The position numbers and the translations under genes were made by a program. Under the pieces are notes generated by a model. The model worked only from the letters and a program-made list of their open reading frames with translations, did no database searches and was not told the DNA's origin. Source: JAAYVZ01 sp035384965 (lineage in GTDB: Bacteria; Acidobacteriota; Thermoanaerobaculia; Thermoanaerobaculales; Thermoanaerobaculaceae). Taken from it: a stretch of DNA of 64,000 bases. Location: contig DAOOJE010000001.1 in assembly GCA_035384965.1 (NCBI GenBank), forward strand, positions 186,001-250,000, in the 5' to 3' direction. Below are positions 62,143 through 64,000 of the stretch, piece after piece. Position 1 is the first letter of the stretch, and every line of letters starts with the position of its first letter.

Positions 62143-62640
62143 TCACGCCTCACGCGGACGCACGAGGTAGCCGACCGCGAACCCGACGGCCAGCGCCACC
62201 AGGATGGCCTTGCCGGGGTTGCGGCGGATGTAGTCGATGACATCGTCGCGGACGCCCTTGAGGTCGATCTCCTCGAGCTTGGCCTTGAGGCGGGCGTAAC
62301 CCTTGCGCAGCTCCTCGATGAGCTTCTCGAACTGGGCCTTGGCCTTGGCGTACGCCTCCTCGACCAGCTCGCGGGAGCGGCCGTAAAGCTGTCCCATGTA
62401 CTCGCGCACCGACTCGAGGGCGGCGCGGGCCTCGGCCAGGTATTCCTTGGCCTTGGCGTAGGCTTCCGCGGAGTGGGCGCGGACCGTCCCGTACCCCTCG
62501 CCGAGCACCTCCTTGGCCCTCTCCATCGACTGCTCGGCGCGGCTGATCCCCTCCTTGGCGCTTTCCAGGGCGTCCTGGACGACCTCCTCGAGCTGTTCGA
62601 TCTTCTCCTCGACACCGGCCGGTTTCTTTGCTCCTGTCAT
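62143..62640 (-). CDS. Amphipathic helical protein with C-terminal membrane anchor (DUF883/ElaB-like)
   Basis: A 165-residue protein that is almost wholly charged amphipathic helix (EEKIEQLEEVVQDALESAKE, repeated AYAKAKEYLAEARAALE and AYAKAKAQFEKLIEELRKG). It ends in NPGKAILVALAVGFAVGYLV. That terminal RRNPGKA-hydrophobic pattern is characteristic of ElaB/YqjD-type (DUF883) proteins, which anchor ribosomes or stress factors to the inner membrane in enterics. It is first of the four-gene run ending in the kinase. The ATG at 62640 is preceded by GGGAGG. Confidence 0.7.
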   Translation of the reverse strand: MTGAKKPAGVEEKIEQLEEVVQDALESAKEGISRAEQSMERAKEVLGEGYGTVRAHSAEAYAKAKEYLAEARAALESVREYMGQLYGRSRELVEEAYAKAKAQFEKLIEELRKGYARLKAKLEEIDLKGVRDDVIDYIRRNPGKAILVALAVGFAVGYLVRPREA

Positions 62641-62668
62641 GTTCGCCTCCCGTTTGGCCTACACACCG

Positions 62669-62698
62669 ATTCTACGCTGCGCCGGCCACCACGCGCAA
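62669..62698 (-). promoter_or_regulatory. Putative promoter of the DUF883-kinase run
   Basis: On the minus strand TTGCGC (62698-62693), an 18-base spacer and TAGAAT (62674-62669; 5 of 6 of the -10 consensus) lie 29 bases before the start codon. The -35 is weak. Confidence 0.4.
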
Positions 62699-62734
62699 CG
62701 CGAGCAGCGCGGCGGGCTTGGGTATGATGCGCGC

Positions 62735-62815
62735 ATGCAGCGTCGCGCCCTCTTCCGCCACCGCCTCGACGAGCGAGCGGACGGCCGCGGCCGGCACGCA
62801 GGCGCGCCGTGGTGA
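62735..62815 (+). CDS. Possible 26-residue leader peptide of the YihY gene
   Basis: An ATG at 62735, just after a TATGAT -10-like element, opens a 26-codon frame rich in Arg and His. Its TGA overlaps the GTG of the YihY gene (GTGA). The overlap suggests coupling, but there is no clear ribosome site or homology, so it may be chance. Confidence 0.2.
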   Translation: MQRRALFRHRLDERADGRGRHAGAPW

Positions 62816-63942
62816 CGACCTGGCTCCGCCGCGGCTGGCGCTTCGCGGCCGAGGTCCTGCGGGCCCAGCACCGCGACAAGCTGTACTTGCACGCGGCGGC
62901 GCTCGCCTACACCACCCTGTTCTCGATCGTGCCGCTGCTCACCGTGGCGCTGGTGATGGTCGGCCGCGTGCAGCCGGAGCGCGCCGAGGTCGTGGTGCGG
63001 GCCATCGCGACCGTGATCCCGTTCTCACCGGCTCGCGTCCAGGGCACCCTCGCGGCCTTCGCGGAGCGCACCGCGGCCCTCGGCTGGGTCGCGATCAGTC
63101 TTTCCATCCTCATGATCTTCAACGCCTTTTATCAAATCGAGGAGGTCATCAACACCATCTGGGGGGTCCCGCGCCGGCGGCGCTGGCAGGTGCGGCTGCT
63201 TTCCTTCGCCACCGTGCTGCTGTGCGGGCCGCTGCTGCTCACCGCCCTTTTCTCGTCGCTGTACTGGCTGTCCGCCCGCCCCTGGTTTCCGAGCATCGCG
63301 TTGCTGGCGCGCCCGATCCCGGCCCTGCTGGCGATGCTGACCCTGGGGCTGCTGTACCGCTGGGTGCCCCACACACAAGTGCCCTGGCGGGCGGCCTGGA
63401 TCGGCGCCGCCGTGGGTGCCGCCGGGCTGAGCGCGCTGCACCTGGGGTTCCAGAGCTACTTCGATCTCGCCTCCGATCTCAACGTCATTTACGGCTCGCT
63501 CGCCTTGCTGATGTTCTTCCTCACTTCGCTGTATCTCTTCTGGTTCGCGCTCCTCCTCGGCGCCGAGGCGTCGTGGGTGGTCGGGCGCGCGCCGATCGCC
63601 CACCCCGAGTGCTCGGCGGCAGTCCTCGACCTGCTGCTCGACCTGCAAGGCGGCGAGGAGATGCCGGTGCGCCTCGCGGCGGCGCGATTGGGCAGCGCCG
63701 CCGACGAGGTCCTCGCCCAGCTCTGCGCCGAGCCGGCGCTCCTGCAGTGCTCGCGCGGCACCGTTCGCCTCGTGCGCAGCGCCGAAGCGATCACCCTCGG
63801 GGAGATCGGGGAGCGGCTCGGCGCCGAGGCGCCCCGCAGCTCCAGCGGCGTGACCCTGGTCGCGCTCGCGAAGGCCCGCGCGACCGATGTCGAGCCCGCC
63901 GAAGCCCCCCCCGAGAGCGTTCCCACCGATGCCGCCGACTGA
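62812..63942 (+). CDS. YihY/BrkB (UPF0761) family membrane protein
   Basis: A 376-residue protein with about six membrane segments in the YihY/RNase BN-like pattern. AAALAYTTLFSIVPLLTVAL is at the first helix (near residue 28). ILMIFNAFYQIEEVINTIWG and YGSLALLMFFLTSLYLFWFA also match the family. Once misassigned as ribonuclease BN, the family is now an uncharacterised inner-membrane group. A cytoplasmic C-terminal domain of about 100 residues looks winged-helix-like (RLAAARLGSAADEVLAQLC). GTG at 62812 or 62809 are equivalent starts. Confidence 0.85.
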   Translation: MTTWLRRGWRFAAEVLRAQHRDKLYLHAAALAYTTLFSIVPLLTVALVMVGRVQPERAEVVVRAIATVIPFSPARVQGTLAAFAERTAALGWVAISLSILMIFNAFYQIEEVINTIWGVPRRRRWQVRLLSFATVLLCGPLLLTALFSSLYWLSARPWFPSIALLARPIPALLAMLTLGLLYRWVPHTQVPWRAAWIGAAVGAAGLSALHLGFQSYFDLASDLNVIYGSLALLMFFLTSLYLFWFALLLGAEASWVVGRAPIAHPECSAAVLDLLLDLQGGEEMPVRLAAARLGSAADEVLAQLCAEPALLQCSRGTVRLVRSAEAITLGEIGERLGAEAPRSSSGVTLVALAKARATDVEPAEAPPESVPTDAAD

Positions 63943-64000
63943 ACGGCTTGCAGCTGGCCGCGACGCCGACCTGGCCCCGTGGGGAGCCGTCGCGGCGGCG
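63929..64000 (+). CDS. 5' end of a gene leaving the window
   Basis: An ATG overlapping the end of the YihY gene opens a frame of 24 codons to the window edge, starting MPPTERLAAGRDADLAPWG. The LAPWGAVAAA segment is reminiscent of the N terminus of dGTP triphosphohydrolases (LAPYAxxSA...), but the fragment is too short to assign. Confidence 0.35.
   Translation, partial: MPPTERLAAGRDADLAPWGAVAAA

Overview
The window is a GC-rich (roughly 70%) bacterial chromosome segment with tightly packed genes and no rRNA, tRNA, insertion sequence, prophage or CRISPR array that I can see. BamA and LolD/LolC-type genes indicate an outer membrane, so the organism is a diderm. A B12-dependent (class II) ribonucleotide reductase, an archaeal-type class I aldolase, a PknB-type kinase with an extracytoplasmic tail, a large sigma-54 activator and many unrecognised secreted proteins fit Acidobacteriota (Thermoanaerobaculia/Holophagae-like) best. 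That assignment is inference; a deltaproteobacterial-type lineage is the main alternative.

Layout. 1-12 kb: 5' part of a KamA-type lysine 2,3-aminomutase with a long structured leader, a pseudouridine synthase, fbaB, a glycosyltransferase and flippase pair, an SDR-type threonine dehydrogenase, glycogen phosphorylase, gamma-glutamyltransferase and a chalcone-isomerase-like protein. 12-16 kb: nrdJ followed by a tiny rubredoxin-like protein, with a clear control region (two NrdR boxes, a promoter and a palindrome), then tandem HU genes. 16-28.6 kb: a secreted propeller-like protein, rsgA, a PAS-GGDEF diguanylate cyclase, and an envelope/translation run on the minus strand (rhlB, then lysS-lolC-lolD-bamA-pssA). 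28.8-32.7 kb: an amino-acid cluster made of a PLP enzyme, a YgeW-type carbamoyltransferase and a threonine synthase. 32.7-38.4 kb: a large membrane protein, etfBA, fabF and acpP.

38.35-42.5 kb is the most interesting part. A perfect sigma-54 promoter faces a strong intrinsic terminator only about 90 bases downstream, with no gene between them. This predicts a small RNA carrying an exposed anti-Shine-Dalgarno CCUCC tract. It lies beside the stop codon of a 1282-residue sigma-54 activator whose N-terminal half looks like a decayed kinase/ATPase/helical-repeat sensor. The activator gene overlaps aroA.

43.9-64 kb: an AmrS-type radical SAM enzyme, smc, an O-antigen-ligase-like protein, three secreted or lipoprotein genes (one apparently starting at CTG), a DAHP synthase with a near-consensus promoter, an S55 peptidase, a propeller protein and coaD in a translationally coupled run, a PknB-type kinase downstream of three small genes, a YihY/BrkB membrane protein and the first codons of a gene leaving the window. 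Central metabolism (aroF and aroA for shikimate, fabF/acpP for fatty acids, etfBA for electron transfer, nrdJ for DNA precursors) is mixed with envelope biogenesis. Nothing in base composition or gene content suggests recent acquisition.
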